The notes: generated by a model not told the origin, from the sequence alone. A stretch of 64,000 nt of DNA from Paenarthrobacter sp. AR 02 (GCF_021538675.1 NZ_JAJUKH010000003.1:124001-188000), one strand, 5' to 3'; positions 9,299-19,374 are shown, counted from the stretch's first letter. Numbers and translations: made by a program.

Positions 9299-10684
9299 TT
9301 AGTTGGTCCGCCGCCCCTTCCATCGGGCACTGGCGAAGGCCAGCAAGGATCCCACGGCCAGCAAGGCTGCGGCGACGAAGACGAACGCTGATCCCTGGGC
9401 GCCCGTGCTGGCCAGCTGCTCCGAACCATCACTCGCGGCGGTCTTCGATGGCTGCTCCGTTGGCACTACGAGTACTGGACTGGACGTAGTGACAACGGGT
9501 TCCGAAGTCACCGTGGGCGTTGCGGTTGGAGTGGCTGTGGTCGCCGTGGGTGTGGGCGTCGCGCTCGGTGTTGCCGTTGCGCTTGGGGTTGCGCTCGGTG
9601 TGGGCGTTGCGCTTGGCGTGGCGCTCGGTGTTGCCGTTGCGCTTGGGGTTTCGCTCGGAGTCGGCGTTGCGCTGGGGGTGGGTGTTGCCGTTGTAGCGGT
9701 GGGAGTAGGCGTAGGTACCGCAGTTCCGTCACCCGTGCCGCTGGCCTCTGTCCGCCGAAGCTGCGCGACCACCGGGCTTTCCGTGCCGGCAATGGTCACT
9801 GTGCCCGTGTTCTCGTAGACAGCCAGGGACGGATCAGTCACTCGGGTCACAACGAAGAGCTCAACGTGCTCACCCTTGGGAAGTCCGTTCCACGTAACCG
9901 TGACTTTCCCGGGGGTGCAGTCGATGGCTGCCGGGTACTGGTCGTCATCGTAGGGTTCCACGATGGAGCCGTTGCTTCCCACCACTTGACCGGTGCGGGG
10001 CGTGACCCGGGCGCAGTCGATATCCATTCCAGCCGCGGGGGTATCGGTGACAACAACATCATTGCTGTCGGCAGCCATGGCAGGCATGGTGAACACAGAC
10101 CTGAGTTCAGTTTGGGCTGGATCGACCCAGCTCATGGATTTGCCTGCGGCTGTAGGCGCTTGCGGATCACAGTCCCTCTGGCACGGTTCAACGGCTACCG
10201 GCACCCGGACGACGCTGGATCCAACAGTGAACGTCAGTTCTTTCGTTTCGCCACCCGTGGGTACCAAGGCATACTGCGTGCTGAACGAACAGGTTCCGCC
10301 CACGTTGAGGGGATGGGCTTTTACAAAATCGCTGAGTGTGAAGACCACCAATCCGGCATCATTTGCGACCGCCGTGGCCACTGTGTCCCCGTTTGCGTTA
10401 TTCAGGTCAAAAGAGGCCTTGCCAAACCAACGGAGCTGGGAAGGCAGTTGGACACTGAAGGTATCGCCGGGCTGTGAGTGGTCCGGGACGGACCACTCAC
10501 AGCTCAGGTCCACTTGGTCCCATTGGTTGGACACGACTGATTCGGTTGTGAGGTTGATGTGCGCGTCCGGCAGGGTTGCGGCGTTGGCTGGCAACGCCGT
10601 CAATCCCAGTCCCAGGACAGCCGTGGCGATGGCCAGCAAAGCGGCCACCATCGACACGGTTCTTAGATGGAGCTGGTTATTCAT
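9299..10684 (-). CDS. Sortase-anchored adhesin-like surface protein (LASTG)
   Basis: A 461-residue secreted, wall-anchored protein. Residues 1-36 form a signal peptide ending PANAA. Residues ~37-310 contain Ig-like/adhesin-type segments with several Cys pairs (LSCEWSVPD, VEPCQRDCD, IDCTPGKVTVTW) resembling fibrinogen-binding-type beta-sandwich domains. Residues ~320-415 are a Thr/Pro/Ser/Ala stalk. The C-terminus has the sorting signal LASTG, a hydrophobic helix and the basic tail RWKGRRTN. LAXTG is typical of class E sortases of high-GC Gram-positives. AAGGA lies 8 bp before the ATG. It lies 59 bp downstream of the unknown gene at 10744 and close to a sigma factor whose own extracellular domain looks related in style. 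Confidence 0.8.
   Translation of the reverse strand: MNNQLHLRTVSMVAALLAIATAVLGLGLTALPANAATLPDAHINLTTESVVSNQWDQVDLSCEWSVPDHSQPGDTFSVQLPSQLRWFGKASFDLNNANGDTVATAVANDAGLVVFTLSDFVKAHPLNVGGTCSFSTQYALVPTGGETKELTFTVGSSVVRVPVAVEPCQRDCDPQAPTAAGKSMSWVDPAQTELRSVFTMPAMAADSNDVVVTDTPAAGMDIDCARVTPRTGQVVGSNGSIVEPYDDDQYPAAIDCTPGKVTVTWNGLPKGEHVELFVVTRVTDPSLAVYENTGTVTIAGTESPVVAQLRRTEASGTGDGTAVPTPTPTATTATPTPSATPTPSETPSATATPSATPSATPTPSATPSATATPSATPTPTATTATPTATPTVTSEPVVTTSSPVLVVPTEQPSKTAASDGSEQLASTGAQGSAFVFVAAALLAVGSLLAFASARWKGRRTN
9524..9715. repeat. Degenerate minisatellite encoding the Pro/Thr/Ser/Ala stalk
   Basis: Within the surface-protein gene the DNA is a run of near-identical 6- to 18-bp units (variants of GTTGCGCTTGGG / GTTGCCGTTGC on the plus strand) that encode the TPSATPSAT stalk. 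Such tracts expand and contract by slippage, so the stalk length probably varies between strains. Confidence 0.7.
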
Positions 10685-10743
10685 GTGCTGGATGGTCCTT
10701 AAATCCGTGGTGAAAATGTTCCGTCAGACAATGAGTGTTGGTG

Positions 10744-11550
10744 TCAGGTGGTTCGTGACGCCTTCGGTCCGGTGCCCGGCATGCCGTGTTTGTCTGACGA
10801 CTTGTGAGGGGTCATTGGTGTGGATGCGGCGGTTGCTGCCAGCGCTGAGGACAACGGGTACAACTTCATGCGTGCTGGGCTCAGGGCGCCGTCTTCCAGG
10901 GCTTCAATCGCCGTTTTGCATTCGGCCAGCCTGGATAAGTTGCCCTCGCTGAGTGGAAAAAGCACATGGACGGCGCAGTCCTGGTACATGGCCACAGCCC
11001 CTGTTCCACGGAGCTGCCCTTTGACGGCTTCACCCAGCCTGGCCAGGAGGGTCCAGCAATGTGTCCGGCTTTGGCTGGGTCCGGGCAGCAAGATTCTTGC
11101 GACGGCGTTCTGCCGCGAGCTCTCGTCTCCGAAGGTTGATACCTCATGCAAACGGCGCTGGAAGTGCGCCTGAGTGGCCAAGCCGGTATAGACATCCGTG
11201 CACGAGAGGGCCGGCGCCAACTCCGCGACCTCGGCCCACCCTTCCGCCAACGACTGAAGCGCGTCGACGTCGAGGGATTGTTCCGCAGCTTCAAACAGGG
11301 CGCGGAAATCGGTCATGGTCTCGCCGATGCTGACACCGTTCATGGCGCGCGCCGCACCCAACGACTTGGCTGCCGGTGCCGGGACGATGGAGCTTGTGGC
11401 GAGGCATCTGACAACTGTTCGGACTTCGGGCAGGAACCAGTCTGCGTGGAAGCGCCAACCTGTCCGGTAACTGGTCGTCTGCCATCTACGCAGCAAAAGG
11501 TGGCGCGAAAACGCGCATTCTGCGAATGATTTTGTCCGAAACGATGTCAT
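10744..11550 (-). CDS. Uncharacterised protein with a GGDEF-like segment
   Basis: A 268-residue soluble protein that I cannot assign. The middle segment SCTDVYTGLATQAHFQRRL resembles the start of a GGDEF domain (D-x-L-T-G-L-x-N-R-x-x-F), but no GGDEF catalytic motif follows, so it is at most a degenerate relative. The first ~70 residues are rich in Arg/Trp. Translation could instead start at an internal ATG such as 11316, giving a protein of 190 residues, because no convincing Shine-Dalgarno precedes 11550. It is divergent from the sigma-factor gene and lies upstream of the surface-protein gene on the same strand, which suggests regulation of that protein. Confidence 0.5.
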   Translation of the reverse strand: MTSFRTKSFAECAFSRHLLLRRWQTTSYRTGWRFHADWFLPEVRTVVRCLATSSIVPAPAAKSLGAARAMNGVSIGETMTDFRALFEAAEQSLDVDALQSLAEGWAEVAELAPALSCTDVYTGLATQAHFQRRLHEVSTFGDESSRQNAVARILLPGPSQSRTHCWTLLARLGEAVKGQLRGTGAVAMYQDCAVHVLFPLSEGNLSRLAECKTAIEALEDGALSPARMKLYPLSSALAATAASTPMTPHKSSDKHGMPGTGPKASRTT

Positions 11551-11700
11551 AACCGGATAGTGCGGCGAGACGGTCGTTCATGACGAAGCGATAGCCGATT
11601 CTCTTAAGCTAAAGACTTTGGACAAATTGCGTCATGAGTAGCACGGTGCCACCACTTCCTAAATATGGGCACGATTTATGACGTTGTCAGGGGGCAGTAA

Positions 11701-13263
11701 GTGGCCGCCAAGACAAGCATGGACAGTATTTCGCAGGATGGGATCGATAGCGACGGTCACCTGATCGAATTGGTTCGCAGTGGAGACATGGCTGCGTTTG
11801 ACGCTTTGTACGAGCGGCATATTTCCATCGCATCGACCGTTGCCAAGCGCAACGTGGACAACCCGAGCGATGTCGAGGATGTCGTGGCGGAGGCCTTCCA
11901 ATCGGTCCTGCAGAGCTTGGTGGCGGGGAAGGGACCGGATACCTTCTTTCGGGCATATCTCCTTTCCACTGTGACGCGGCTGTCCCACCAGCGGAATCGG
12001 AAGAACGGCAAGGTCCTCCCCAGCGGAGACGACGCCGTTCTGGACCAGACGATGGGTGACGCCGACTCCGCCATCAGTGCTTTCGAATCCCACACAGTGT
12101 CCAAAGCCTTCCGCGCCCTTCCGGAGCGTTGGCAGGCTGTGCTCTGGTATTTGGACGTGGAACGCATGAAACCGGCAGCTGTCGCGCCAATCCTCGGGCT
12201 GTCTCCCAATGCTGTTTCCGCGCTCGCCCTGCGTGCGCGTGAGGGACTGAGGCGGCACTACCTCCAGTTCCATATAGCCGAAGAGCCTGACAGCAGGTGT
12301 GCAGAGTTTGCCTCCAAACTCGGCAGTTACGTCCGGGGTGGACTTTCCACCGCGGCCGAAAGGAAGGTCCGGGAGCACTTGCGTGGTTGCGCCAAATGCA
12401 CCGCTGCCTTGGCAGAACTGAAGGACGTCCAAGGGAGCATGAGGGCCGTTCTCCTGCCCTTGGTAACCGGAGTTCCCTTGGCGATGTGGGCCGGAAAGGG
12501 GGCCGGACTGGGAGTTTTGGGCGGCATGCTGCCGGCAAAAGCGGCTCTCGCCGTCCCTGCACTTGCCCAGCCGGCTGTGATGGCCGTTATCGCAGCGGCC
12601 GGGGTGGGACTCGTCCTGGGCGCGGTGGGCATTGTCGACCACCTGACCCCGGACGCCTACATGGAGCAGCGGGCCGTTGAAACCAGGGGCCTTCCATCGG
12701 AAGCGCAACCCCTCGTGACCACCCCCGCGCCATCGGCTCCAAGTTCCCCGGCAGCCGCCATCCCGCCGGCCGTTGTTGCAGCACCGCCGGCGCCGGCTCC
12801 CGTTGCACCCGAGCCGGAACCCACGCAAGAGCCCACGGAGCCCGTCGCTCCGGTACCCCTACCGGTTGTCACGCCTGCGCCTTCACCTGCGCCGGTTCCT
12901 TCCGACGCACCGCCCGTGAAGGTCAAAGGGTCCGCGGAACGCAGCAGGGACCGTGGGCCCAACAGCACAGCGTTGCATGTCGACTTCGAGGCTTCCGGGT
13001 CCGACCCCTTGGGCAGCGGAAAGGCAGTCTTTTCCGTGGGGCAGAATGCCTGGATAGAGGCAGGTACGGTCCGTGCGCCGGAAGGGTGGACGTGCGCCCT
13101 GGAGAGCAGGAGCGTCGTTACTTGCTCCACTCAGTCAATACGGCGCGATCGGCTCCAATTTGATCTTCAGGCTGTCTCCAAGCGGGGATGGGCAGAGCAT
13201 GTCCTGACGTACTCGCTCAGTGGGGCCGGAATCGCCCCGAACCAGTTTTCCTACAGCTACTGA
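11701..13263 (+). CDS. Sigma-70 family factor fused to a zinc anti-sigma-like domain, membrane helix and extracellular domain
   Basis: A 520-residue single polypeptide. Residues ~20-95 match sigma region 2 (AFDALYERH, DVEDVVAEAF). Residues ~125-180 match region 4 (FRALPERWQAVLWYLDVERM, then a helix-turn-helix). Residues ~195-240 carry the zinc anti-sigma pattern H-x3-C-x2-C (HLRGCAKC). A hydrophobic helix lies around 288-312 (PAVMAVIAAAGVGLVLGAVG). A Pro/Ala-rich linker covers ~330-410, and a ~105-residue beta-rich C-terminal domain contains two Cys (GWTCALESRSVVTCST). So the sigma factor appears tethered to the membrane by its own anti-sigma-like part. The GTG start at 11701 follows AGGGGG. 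It is divergent from the putative adhesin operon, which it may control. Confidence 0.82.
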   Translation: MAAKTSMDSISQDGIDSDGHLIELVRSGDMAAFDALYERHISIASTVAKRNVDNPSDVEDVVAEAFQSVLQSLVAGKGPDTFFRAYLLSTVTRLSHQRNRKNGKVLPSGDDAVLDQTMGDADSAISAFESHTVSKAFRALPERWQAVLWYLDVERMKPAAVAPILGLSPNAVSALALRAREGLRRHYLQFHIAEEPDSRCAEFASKLGSYVRGGLSTAAERKVREHLRGCAKCTAALAELKDVQGSMRAVLLPLVTGVPLAMWAGKGAGLGVLGGMLPAKAALAVPALAQPAVMAVIAAAGVGLVLGAVGIVDHLTPDAYMEQRAVETRGLPSEAQPLVTTPAPSAPSSPAAAIPPAVVAAPPAPAPVAPEPEPTQEPTEPVAPVPLPVVTPAPSPAPVPSDAPPVKVKGSAERSRDRGPNSTALHVDFEASGSDPLGSGKAVFSVGQNAWIEAGTVRAPEGWTCALESRSVVTCSTQSIRRDRLQFDLQAVSKRGWAEHVLTYSLSGAGIAPNQFSYSY

Positions 13264-13278
13264 GGCCGTTTCTTTAGG

Positions 13279-13292
13279 GACGTCCGGACGTC
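13279..13292. promoter_or_regulatory. 14-bp perfect palindrome upstream of ppc
   Basis: GACGTCCGGACGTC is a perfect palindrome 15 bp after the sigma-factor stop and 140 bp before the ppc ATG. It could be a regulator site for ppc or a short hairpin ending the upstream transcript. Confidence 0.3.
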
Positions 13293-13432
13293 GCTGCATA
13301 TAAAACCATAATCTGAGACACATTCCGTCAGGGAAGTTTGGTGCGGGTAAGATCCCTAGGAAACACCAGTAATCCGGCTCACAGTATCCAGCGCAGTGTA
13401 CGGGCCTCAATAGATCCCGAAGGTATGTATCT

Positions 13433-16231
13433 ATGGTTCACACTGCCCATCTAGACACTGATCTCGCCGCTGAACTGCGGGCCGACGTTCGCCGGGTTTC
13501 CACCCTGCTGGGCGAGTCCTTGGTCCGGCAACACGGTCCCGAACTGCTGCAGCTCGTGGAGCAGGTGCGCCTGTTGACCAAGGAATCCAAGGAAGCCGCC
13601 CGCGGCGGCGCTGATGCCACCGGTCCGTGGAGCGCGCACGACGTCGTTGTCCAGGTCCGTGAACTGCTCGCCTCCCTGCCACTTGAGCAGGCCACCGACC
13701 TTGTCCGCGCCTTTGCCTTCTACTTCCACCTCAGCAACGCGGCCGAGCAGGTCCATCGTGTCCGGGGTCTCCGAACCCGGCAGGAGAAGGACGGCTGGCT
13801 CGCCAAGGCCGTTTCCGAGATCGCCGGCCAGGCCGGCCCTCAGGTCCTGCAGGATGTAATCAATGAACTCGATGTAAGGCCTATCTTCACGGCCCACCCG
13901 ACTGAAGCGTCGCGGCGTTCCGTGCTGGACAAAGTCCGTAAGCTCTCGGATGTCCTCGCGGAACCGACCCGGGAGGGGACCTCTTCCCGCCGACGCCAGG
14001 ACCGCCAACTGGCGGAGATCATCGACCAGATGTGGCAAACGGACGAGCTTCGACAGGTCCGCCCCACCCCGGTGGACGAGGCCCGGAACGCTATCTACTA
14101 CCTGAACAGCATCCTGACCGATGCCATGCCGGAAATGCTGACGGATCTCTCGGAGCTCCTGGCCGAGCACGGCGTGACACTGCCGACGAGGTCGGCGCCC
14201 ATCCGCTTTGGTTCCTGGATCGGTGGGGACAGGGACGGAAATCCCAATGTCACCGCCGCTGTCACCCGGGAAATCCTGCAGCTACAGAACCAGAACGCAG
14301 TTCGTATCGGCATCGTGTTGATCGACGAACTGATCTCGGTCCTCTCGAACTCCACCGCCCTGTTTGGTGCGGACCAGGAGTTGCTGGATTCCATCGACGT
14401 GGACTTGAAGAATCTTCCGGGACTGGACAAGCGCGTCCTGGAATTGAACGCGCAGGAGCCATACAGGCTCAAGCTCACCTGTATCAAGGCCAAACTCATC
14501 AACACCGGACGTCGTATTGCTGCCTCGACGCACCACGAGCCCGGCCGCGACTACGCGACGACGCCTGAACTGCTGGCAGAGTTCGGCCTGCTGGAGAATT
14601 CGCTGCGCAACCATTCAGCAGCCTTGGTGGCTGATGGTGCCTTGGCCCGCGTTCGGCGCGCTCTTGCCGCGTTCGGCCTGCACCTTGCCACCTTGGATAT
14701 CCGCGAACACGCCGACTACCACCATGATGCTGTCGGGCAGCTTGTGGACAGGCTGGGTGCCGCGAAGCCTTACGGAGAGTTGACCCGGGAGGAGCGCTTT
14801 GCCTTCCTTGGCGCCGAACTTGCTTCACGCCGTCCGCTGTCCGGCCACCCCATCAAGCTCGAAGGTACCGCCGACGGAACCTACGATGTCTTCCGGAGCA
14901 TCCGACAGGCCCTCCACACCTATGGTCCTGATGTGGTGGAGACGTACATCATCTCCATGACCCGTGGCGCCGATGACGTGCTGGCGGCGGCGGTCCTTGC
15001 CCGCGAAGCCGGGTTGATCGATCTTTTTGGCAGCAAACCCCATGCCAAGATCGGTTTCGCTCCCCTCCTGGAGACCGTTGAGGAGCTCCGGGCATCTGCC
15101 GAGATCGTGGATCAGCTCCTCTCCGATCCCTCCTACCGTGAACTCGTCCGACTCCGTGGCGACATCCAGGAGATCATGCTGGGCTACTCCGATTCCAACA
15201 AGGAATCCGGCGTGATGACCAGCCAATGGGAAATCCACAAGACCCAACGCAAACTGCGGGATGTTGCGGCGAAGCACGGCGTCCGGGTGCGTCTTTTCCA
15301 CGGCCGTGGTGGTTCCGTTGGCCGCGGTGGCGGACCGACGTACGACGCCATCATGGCCCAGCCGAATGGAGTGCTCGAAGGCGAAATCAAGTTCACGGAG
15401 CAGGGCGAGGTCATTTCGGACAAGTACTCCCTGCCCGAACTTGCCCGGGAAAACCTTGAGTTGTCACTGGCTGCTGTGATGCAGGGTTCGGCCCTGCACC
15501 GGACTCCGCGTACGTCAGAGGACGAACGCGAGCGTTACGGGAACGTCATGGAAACCATTTCCGACGCCGCCTTCGCGCGGTACCGCACGTTGATCGACGA
15601 CCCCCAACTGCCGGCGTATTTCCTGGCCTCCACCCCGGTGGAGCAGCTGGGGTCGTTGAACATTGGATCGCGTCCCTCCAAGCGCCCGGATTCCGGTGCC
15701 GGCCTCGGTGGACTTCGTGCCATCCCGTGGGTTTTCGGATGGACCCAGTCGCGCCAGATCGTCCCGGGTTGGTTCGGGGTCGGATCAGGCCTGAAGGCTG
15801 CCCGCGAGGCCGGGAACACGGATCAGCTCGTGGAGATGATGGACCGTTGGCACTTCTTCCGCTCGGTGATCTCCAACGTGGAAATGACGTTGGCCAAGAC
15901 GGACATGGAAATCGCGGGCCACTACGTTTCATCGCTGGTCCCCACCGAATTGCACCGTTTGTTCCACATGATCCGTGATGAATACGAGCTCACGGTGGCT
16001 GAAATCGAAAGGCTCACCGGCGAGACCGAGCTGCTGGATGCCCAGCCGACCCTGAAGCGGTCACTCGAAATCCGTGATCAGTACCTGGACCCCATCAGCT
16101 ACCTCCAGGTGGAACTCCTGCGCCGTGTGCGTGAAGAGTCCGTGTCCGGCGCCGAGATTGACGAGCGGCTCCAGCGGGCCATGCTCATTACCGTTAATGG
16201 TGTGGCTGCCGGACTCCGCAACACCGGCTAG
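13433..16231 (+). CDS. ppc: Phosphoenolpyruvate carboxylase
   Basis: A 932-residue cytoplasmic enzyme that carboxylates PEP to oxaloacetate, the main anaplerotic reaction in many actinobacteria. Family landmarks are all present: [19 protein letters not shown] with the catalytic His, the [10 protein letters not shown] block, the glycine-rich [19 protein letters not shown] loop, and the conserved C-terminus ending in [14 protein letters not shown]. The length is normal for bacterial PEPC. It starts at ATG 13433 with GAAGG upstream and has its own 169-bp leader, and a strong stem-loop follows the stop, so it is probably monocistronic. Confidence 0.97.
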   Translation: MVHTAHLDTDLAAELRADVRRVSTLLGESLVRQHGPELLQLVEQVRLLTKESKEAARGGADATGPWSAHDVVVQVRELLASLPLEQATDLVRAFAFYFHLSNAAEQVHRVRGLRTRQEKDGWLAKAVSEIAGQAGPQVLQDVINELDVRPIFTAHPTEASRRSVLDKVRKLSDVLAEPTREGTSSRRRQDRQLAEIIDQMWQTDELRQVRPTPVDEARNAIYYLNSILTDAMPEMLTDLSELLAEHGVTLPTRSAPIRFGSWIGGDRDGNPNVTAAVTREILQLQNQNAVRIGIVLIDELISVLSNSTALFGADQELLDSIDVDLKNLPGLDKRVLELNAQEPYRLKLTCIKAKLINTGRRIAASTHHEPGRDYATTPELLAEFGLLENSLRNHSAALVADGALARVRRALAAFGLHLATLDIREHADYHHDAVGQLVDRLGAAKPYGELTREERFAFLGAELASRRPLSGHPIKLEGTADGTYDVFRSIRQALHTYGPDVVETYIISMTRGADDVLAAAVLAREAGLIDLFGSKPHAKIGFAPLLETVEELRASAEIVDQLLSDPSYRELVRLRGDIQEIMLGYSDSNKESGVMTSQWEIHKTQRKLRDVAAKHGVRVRLFHGRGGSVGRGGGPTYDAIMAQPNGVLEGEIKFTEQGEVISDKYSLPELARENLELSLAAVMQGSALHRTPRTSEDERERYGNVMETISDAAFARYRTLIDDPQLPAYFLASTPVEQLGSLNIGSRPSKRPDSGAGLGGLRAIPWVFGWTQSRQIVPGWFGVGSGLKAAREAGNTDQLVEMMDRWHFFRSVISNVEMTLAKTDMEIAGHYVSSLVPTELHRLFHMIRDEYELTVAEIERLTGETELLDAQPTLKRSLEIRDQYLDPISYLQVELLRRVREESVSGAEIDERLQRAMLITVNGVAAGLRNTG

Positions 16232-16260
16232 CAGACCCTCCTCCACATCCCTACCGATTC

Positions 16261-16299
16261 AACGGATCCCTCCTGCACCCGCTGTAGGAGGGATCCGTT
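16261..16299 (+). terminator. Stem-loop terminator after ppc
   Basis: AACGGATCCCTCCT (16261-16274) and AGGAGGGATCCGTT (16286-16299) are perfect 14-bp inverted repeats around an 11-base loop, 30 bp beyond the ppc stop. There is no strong U-tract, as is common for actinobacterial terminators. Confidence 0.75.
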
Positions 16300-16337
16300 C
16301 AAGGGGGTGGGATGTGGGAGAGCGTTAGGGTTATGGG

Positions 16338-16643
16338 ATGCCTTCGTTCCAGACCAAGCTGAAGATTACAGGCCTCAAACCGGGAAATGCGCCCGAGTCC
16401 GTCATGGCTGCGGCAGTCGAGGCCCTGGAAACCCGCCACCACGTGGAATCGAACCAGCTGGACATTGTGGGCGGCGTGCCCCAACTCAGCCTCCGCTTTA
16501 CCGTTGGCGACCGCGATTACGCAGGCGAGAACGACGAAGCCCGGACGTCGGCTGCCATGATGCGTGACGCCGTCGAACGCGTTGCCCTGACCGGAAGCCT
16601 GTACGTGTTGCGCCGTAGCCGCGGGCGCTGGTCGCCGATCTAA
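16338..16643 (+). CDS. Small conserved-looking protein of unknown function
   Basis: A 101-residue hydrophilic protein without signal or membrane helix. The sequence has a beta-beta-alpha flavour (ITGLKPGNAPESVMAAAVEA, then LSLRFTVGDRDYAGENDEAR, then a helix MMRDAVERVALTGSLYVLRR) and a basic C-terminus. I do not recognise a family. The codon use is typical of the chromosome and it sits alone between the ppc terminator and the convergent DedA gene, so it is probably a real gene. Confidence 0.6.
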   Translation: MPSFQTKLKITGLKPGNAPESVMAAAVEALETRHHVESNQLDIVGGVPQLSLRFTVGDRDYAGENDEARTSAAMMRDAVERVALTGSLYVLRRSRGRWSPI

Positions 16644-16653
16644 CAGGCGAGCG

Positions 16654-17301
16654 CTACTCGGGTTGGGGAGTTTCACCGTCGACCGGATCGCCGTCGAACG
16701 GTTCCTCGACGGGGGAACGGTTGCCGCGGCGACGGGTGACGATCAGCCCCACCACCACTCCGATGACCAACCCAACGCCGACGCCGATCAACGAGCTGGC
16801 CCAGAACGGCAGCTTGGTGGTGGAACCGGTGAAGTAGCCCAGACCCACCTGCCAGACGGCCCAGAGCATGGCGCCCATCGCGGCACAGAGGCTGAACCCG
16901 CGGACGGACACGTTGGCGATGCCCGATGCAGCGGAAGTCGCGAGCCGACCGCCCGGGACGAATCGCCCGCCGATGATTGCGCCGTATGTGGACGAGCGGC
17001 CCGCTTTGGCGATCGCTGCGTGAATTCCGCGGTGGACGTGGCGGCCCCATGACCAACGGTCGAGAACGTGGCTGATGCGCCGCTTGAACAGCAAATACAC
17101 CGCCATGTCGCCCAGCCATGACGCGAAGGCGGCCAGAAGCAGGATCAGCCAAACGTTGGTGTGGCCGTCGGCCGCGAGCGCCCCGCCGGTGATGACCACC
17201 ATTTCGGACGGGATCGGTGGAAAAATGGCGTCGCCCACCACGATGGGTACGATCCACAGGTAGATCGCGGATCCCCACGTCTCAGGGGCGGTGATGTCCA
17301 T
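16654..17301 (-). CDS. DedA family membrane protein
   Basis: A 215-residue integral membrane protein with the DedA hallmark: [20 protein letters not shown] near the N-terminus, and the central [20 protein letters not shown] block that contains the conserved Arg and Gly-rich re-entrant loop. DedA/SNARE-associated (VTT) proteins are implicated in undecaprenyl-phosphate or phospholipid flipping and envelope homeostasis. The C-terminal ~30 residues are charged and cytoplasmic. Start ATG 17301 ([10 protein letters not shown]) is preferred to GTG 17319; neither has a strong ribosome site. Confidence 0.85.
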   Translation of the reverse strand: MDITAPETWGSAIYLWIVPIVVGDAIFPPIPSEMVVITGGALAADGHTNVWLILLLAAFASWLGDMAVYLLFKRRISHVLDRWSWGRHVHRGIHAAIAKAGRSSTYGAIIGGRFVPGGRLATSAASGIANVSVRGFSLCAAMGAMLWAVWQVGLGYFTGSTTKLPFWASSLIGVGVGLVIGVVVGLIVTRRRGNRSPVEEPFDGDPVDGETPQPE

Positions 17302-17354
17302 GGCCACAAGGTACCGCACTTGCTGCCGCTGCCGCTCTGGGCGAGACTGGCGCC

Positions 17355-17912
17355 ATGCGAATCGACATCCTGCATGGCGACATCACGACGCGTCCCGTGG
17401 ACGTTATCGTCAACGCCGCCAACTCGTCCCTACTCGGTGGAGGGGGAGTGGACGGTGCCATCCACAGGGCTGCCGGGCCGGAACTTCTTGAGGCGTGCCG
17501 GAGGCTTAGGCGTTCGGAATTGCCCGACGGTTTGCCTGTGGGCGCGGCCGTCGCAACTCCGGGTTTCCGCCTTCCGGCCCGTTGGGTGGTCCACACTGTG
17601 GGGCCTAACCGGCATGCCGGGCAGACGGATCCGGCGCTGCTCGCATCGTGCTTTAACGAAAGCCTGAAGGTGGCGACGGGACTGGGTGCCCGGTCGGTTG
17701 CCTTTCCTGCGATCAGCGCCGGAATTTATGGTTGGGATGCCCGTCAGGTCGCCGAAGTCGCGTTCGACGCCGTCAGGTCCTTCTGGTCGTCGCCGTCAGC
17801 GGGTGCCGCGTCAGGCAGCCCGCTCGAGTTGGTGGAATTCGTGCTGTTCTCAGAAGAGACGACGGCGGTCTTCCGGGCCGAATTTGAAGCCTCGCCTGGT
17901 CCCTGGACCTGA
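17355..17912 (+). CDS. Macro-domain protein (O-acetyl-ADP-ribose deacetylase-like)
   Basis: A 185-residue macro-domain protein. Landmarks are [20 protein letters not shown], the glycine-rich [20 protein letters not shown] loop that binds ADP-ribose, and the second phosphate loop [12 protein letters not shown]. The family removes ADP-ribose or O-acetyl groups from ADP-ribose adducts. The length is normal (E. coli YmdB is about 177 residues). The last 169 bp are antisense to the 3' end of the amino-acid permease gene, an unusually long convergent overlap. The macro frame looks well conserved to its end, so the permease tail is the more suspect of the two. Confidence 0.85.
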   Translation: MRIDILHGDITTRPVDVIVNAANSSLLGGGGVDGAIHRAAGPELLEACRRLRRSELPDGLPVGAAVATPGFRLPARWVVHTVGPNRHAGQTDPALLASCFNESLKVATGLGARSVAFPAISAGIYGWDARQVAEVAFDAVRSFWSSPSAGAASGSPLELVEFVLFSEETTAVFRAEFEASPGPWT

Positions 17913-19273
17913 CGTTTGCGTCGCTGCACCATGAAGTACAGAACCGTCACAAGGGCCAGGGACGGGATGCCAAAGATCAGGGTCATGTTGAATGCTTCTG
18001 TTCCCAAGGTGCTGACGGCTATGGCGAACATGAGGACCGCGCCCAGGATGGTTCCCGCCGGGTAGAAGCGTGTCTTGTAGGAGAGTGTTGTGCCCGTGCG
18101 TTTCATGCTCCTGCGGAAGAACCAGTGGGTCACGAAGATCATGAACCAGGTGAACATTGCGCCGAACATGGAGATCGCCATCATGAACGTGAAGGCAGTC
18201 TCGGGGAACATCGCGTAGACCACGGTGGCGATCGCAATACCAGTGGTTGAGAGGATCAGGGCATTCACTGGGGCACCGTTACCGCGCAGCCTGCCGAAGA
18301 TGGCGGGTGCGTCGCCGCTGCGGGAGAGGCTGAAGATCATCCGGGTGGAGATGTAGAGCTGGCTGTTCATGGCTGAGAGCGCAGCGATGATCACCACAAA
18401 CGTGAGCAAGCTGTCAGCGAAAGGGATGCCCAGGTTCTGCATCACGGTTACGAAGGGGCTGCCGCCCGAGAGGATCTGGCTGACCGGAGCGATGGCCAGG
18501 ATCAGGGCCAAGGTGACGATGTAGAACAGGAGGAGCCGGACGATAGTGGTGCGGAAGGCCTTCTTCACTGCTGTGGCGGGATCCTTGGCCTCCCCGGCGG
18601 CGATGGCGATCATTTCGATGCTGAGGTAGCTGAAGATGGAGACGATCACGGCGAACCAGGTACCGGACAAACCGTTGGGGAAGAATCCGCCGTCGGCCGA
18701 GTAGTTCTGCAGGCCGGTGCCATTGGTTCTGGCCCCGAAGACAATGTATGCGCCGAGCACTATGAAAGCGATGATCGCGAAGACCTTGATGCTGGAGAAC
18801 CAGTATTCCAAGGCGCCGAACACCTTCACGTTCATGGTGTTCACGCCGATGAGTACGGCCGAGAAGAAGACCACCCACAGCAGGGACGGGACGTCCGGGA
18901 ACCAGAGCTTCATGTATTCACCCACCGCAGTGACCTCGGTCCCCACAGCCAGCACGATGCAGGACCAGTACATGTACTTGACCAGGAACCCGGCCAGTGG
19001 ACTGACGTAATGCTCGGCGAAGGCACCGAACGAACCGGACGTGGGGTGTGCCACCGTCATCTCTGACAGGCTGCCCATCAGGAGCAGTGCGATCAGCCCG
19101 CCGATGGCGTAGCTGATGATCACGCTGGGGCCTGCCAAGCCTATGGCGAATTTGCTGCCCAGGAACAACCCGGTCCCGATTGCGCCGCCCAAGGCGATCA
19201 TGGTCATCTGACGCGAGGTGAGTTGCTTTTTGAGCCCGCCTTCACGTTCTTGGATTTTGTTAAAACTGTCCAT
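17744..19273 (-). CDS. Amino-acid permease (APC superfamily, AAT type)
   Basis: A 509-residue transporter with 12 hydrophobic helices. The N-terminus has the family signature [16 protein letters not shown], and the loop [20 protein letters not shown] is typical of AAT-type permeases (GABA, proline, histidine carriers). It imports an amino acid by proton symport; the substrate is not predictable. Start ATG 19273 is fixed by a strong AAGGAGG 6 bp upstream; the frame extends to 19387 but those codons lie in the promoter region. The last ~55 residues are hydrophilic Ser/Asn/Thr-rich, unusual for the family, and antisense to the macro gene. The divergent Lrp regulator next door probably controls it. 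Confidence 0.88.
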   Translation of the reverse strand: MDSFNKIQEREGGLKKQLTSRQMTMIALGGAIGTGLFLGSKFAIGLAGPSVIISYAIGGLIALLLMGSLSEMTVAHPTSGSFGAFAEHYVSPLAGFLVKYMYWSCIVLAVGTEVTAVGEYMKLWFPDVPSLLWVVFFSAVLIGVNTMNVKVFGALEYWFSSIKVFAIIAFIVLGAYIVFGARTNGTGLQNYSADGGFFPNGLSGTWFAVIVSIFSYLSIEMIAIAAGEAKDPATAVKKAFRTTIVRLLLFYIVTLALILAIAPVSQILSGGSPFVTVMQNLGIPFADSLLTFVVIIAALSAMNSQLYISTRMIFSLSRSGDAPAIFGRLRGNGAPVNALILSTTGIAIATVVYAMFPETAFTFMMAISMFGAMFTWFMIFVTHWFFRRSMKRTGTTLSYKTRFYPAGTILGAVLMFAIAVSTLGTEAFNMTLIFGIPSLALVTVLYFMVQRRKRQVQGPGEASNSARKTAVVSSENSTNSTNSSGLPDAAPADGDDQKDLTASNATSAT

Positions 19274-19311
19274 CACGACCTCCTTGTCGATTCTGCAAAT
19301 CGATTCAAGAT

Positions 19312-19343
19312 AGAATCCAGTCCAATGTCCTGCCAAGGATTCT
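19312..19343. promoter_or_regulatory. Candidate Lrp/AsnC operator between permease and regulator
   Basis: AGAATCC (19312-19318) and GGATTCT (19337-19343) form a 7-bp inverted repeat with 25-bp centre spacing in the 101-bp divergent region; further GATTC-like half-sites lie on both sides. Lrp-family dimers bind such spaced, AT-containing repeats, so joint autoregulation and permease control is the simplest reading. Confidence 0.45.
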
Positions 19344-19374
19344 GAAGAATCACAAAAAGAACAGGGGCTATTTC

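Noticed and set aside
11659..12828. 389-codon frame antisense to the sigma factor
   Set aside because: Cys/Arg/Gly-rich with no domain; the plus strand has clear sigma regions.
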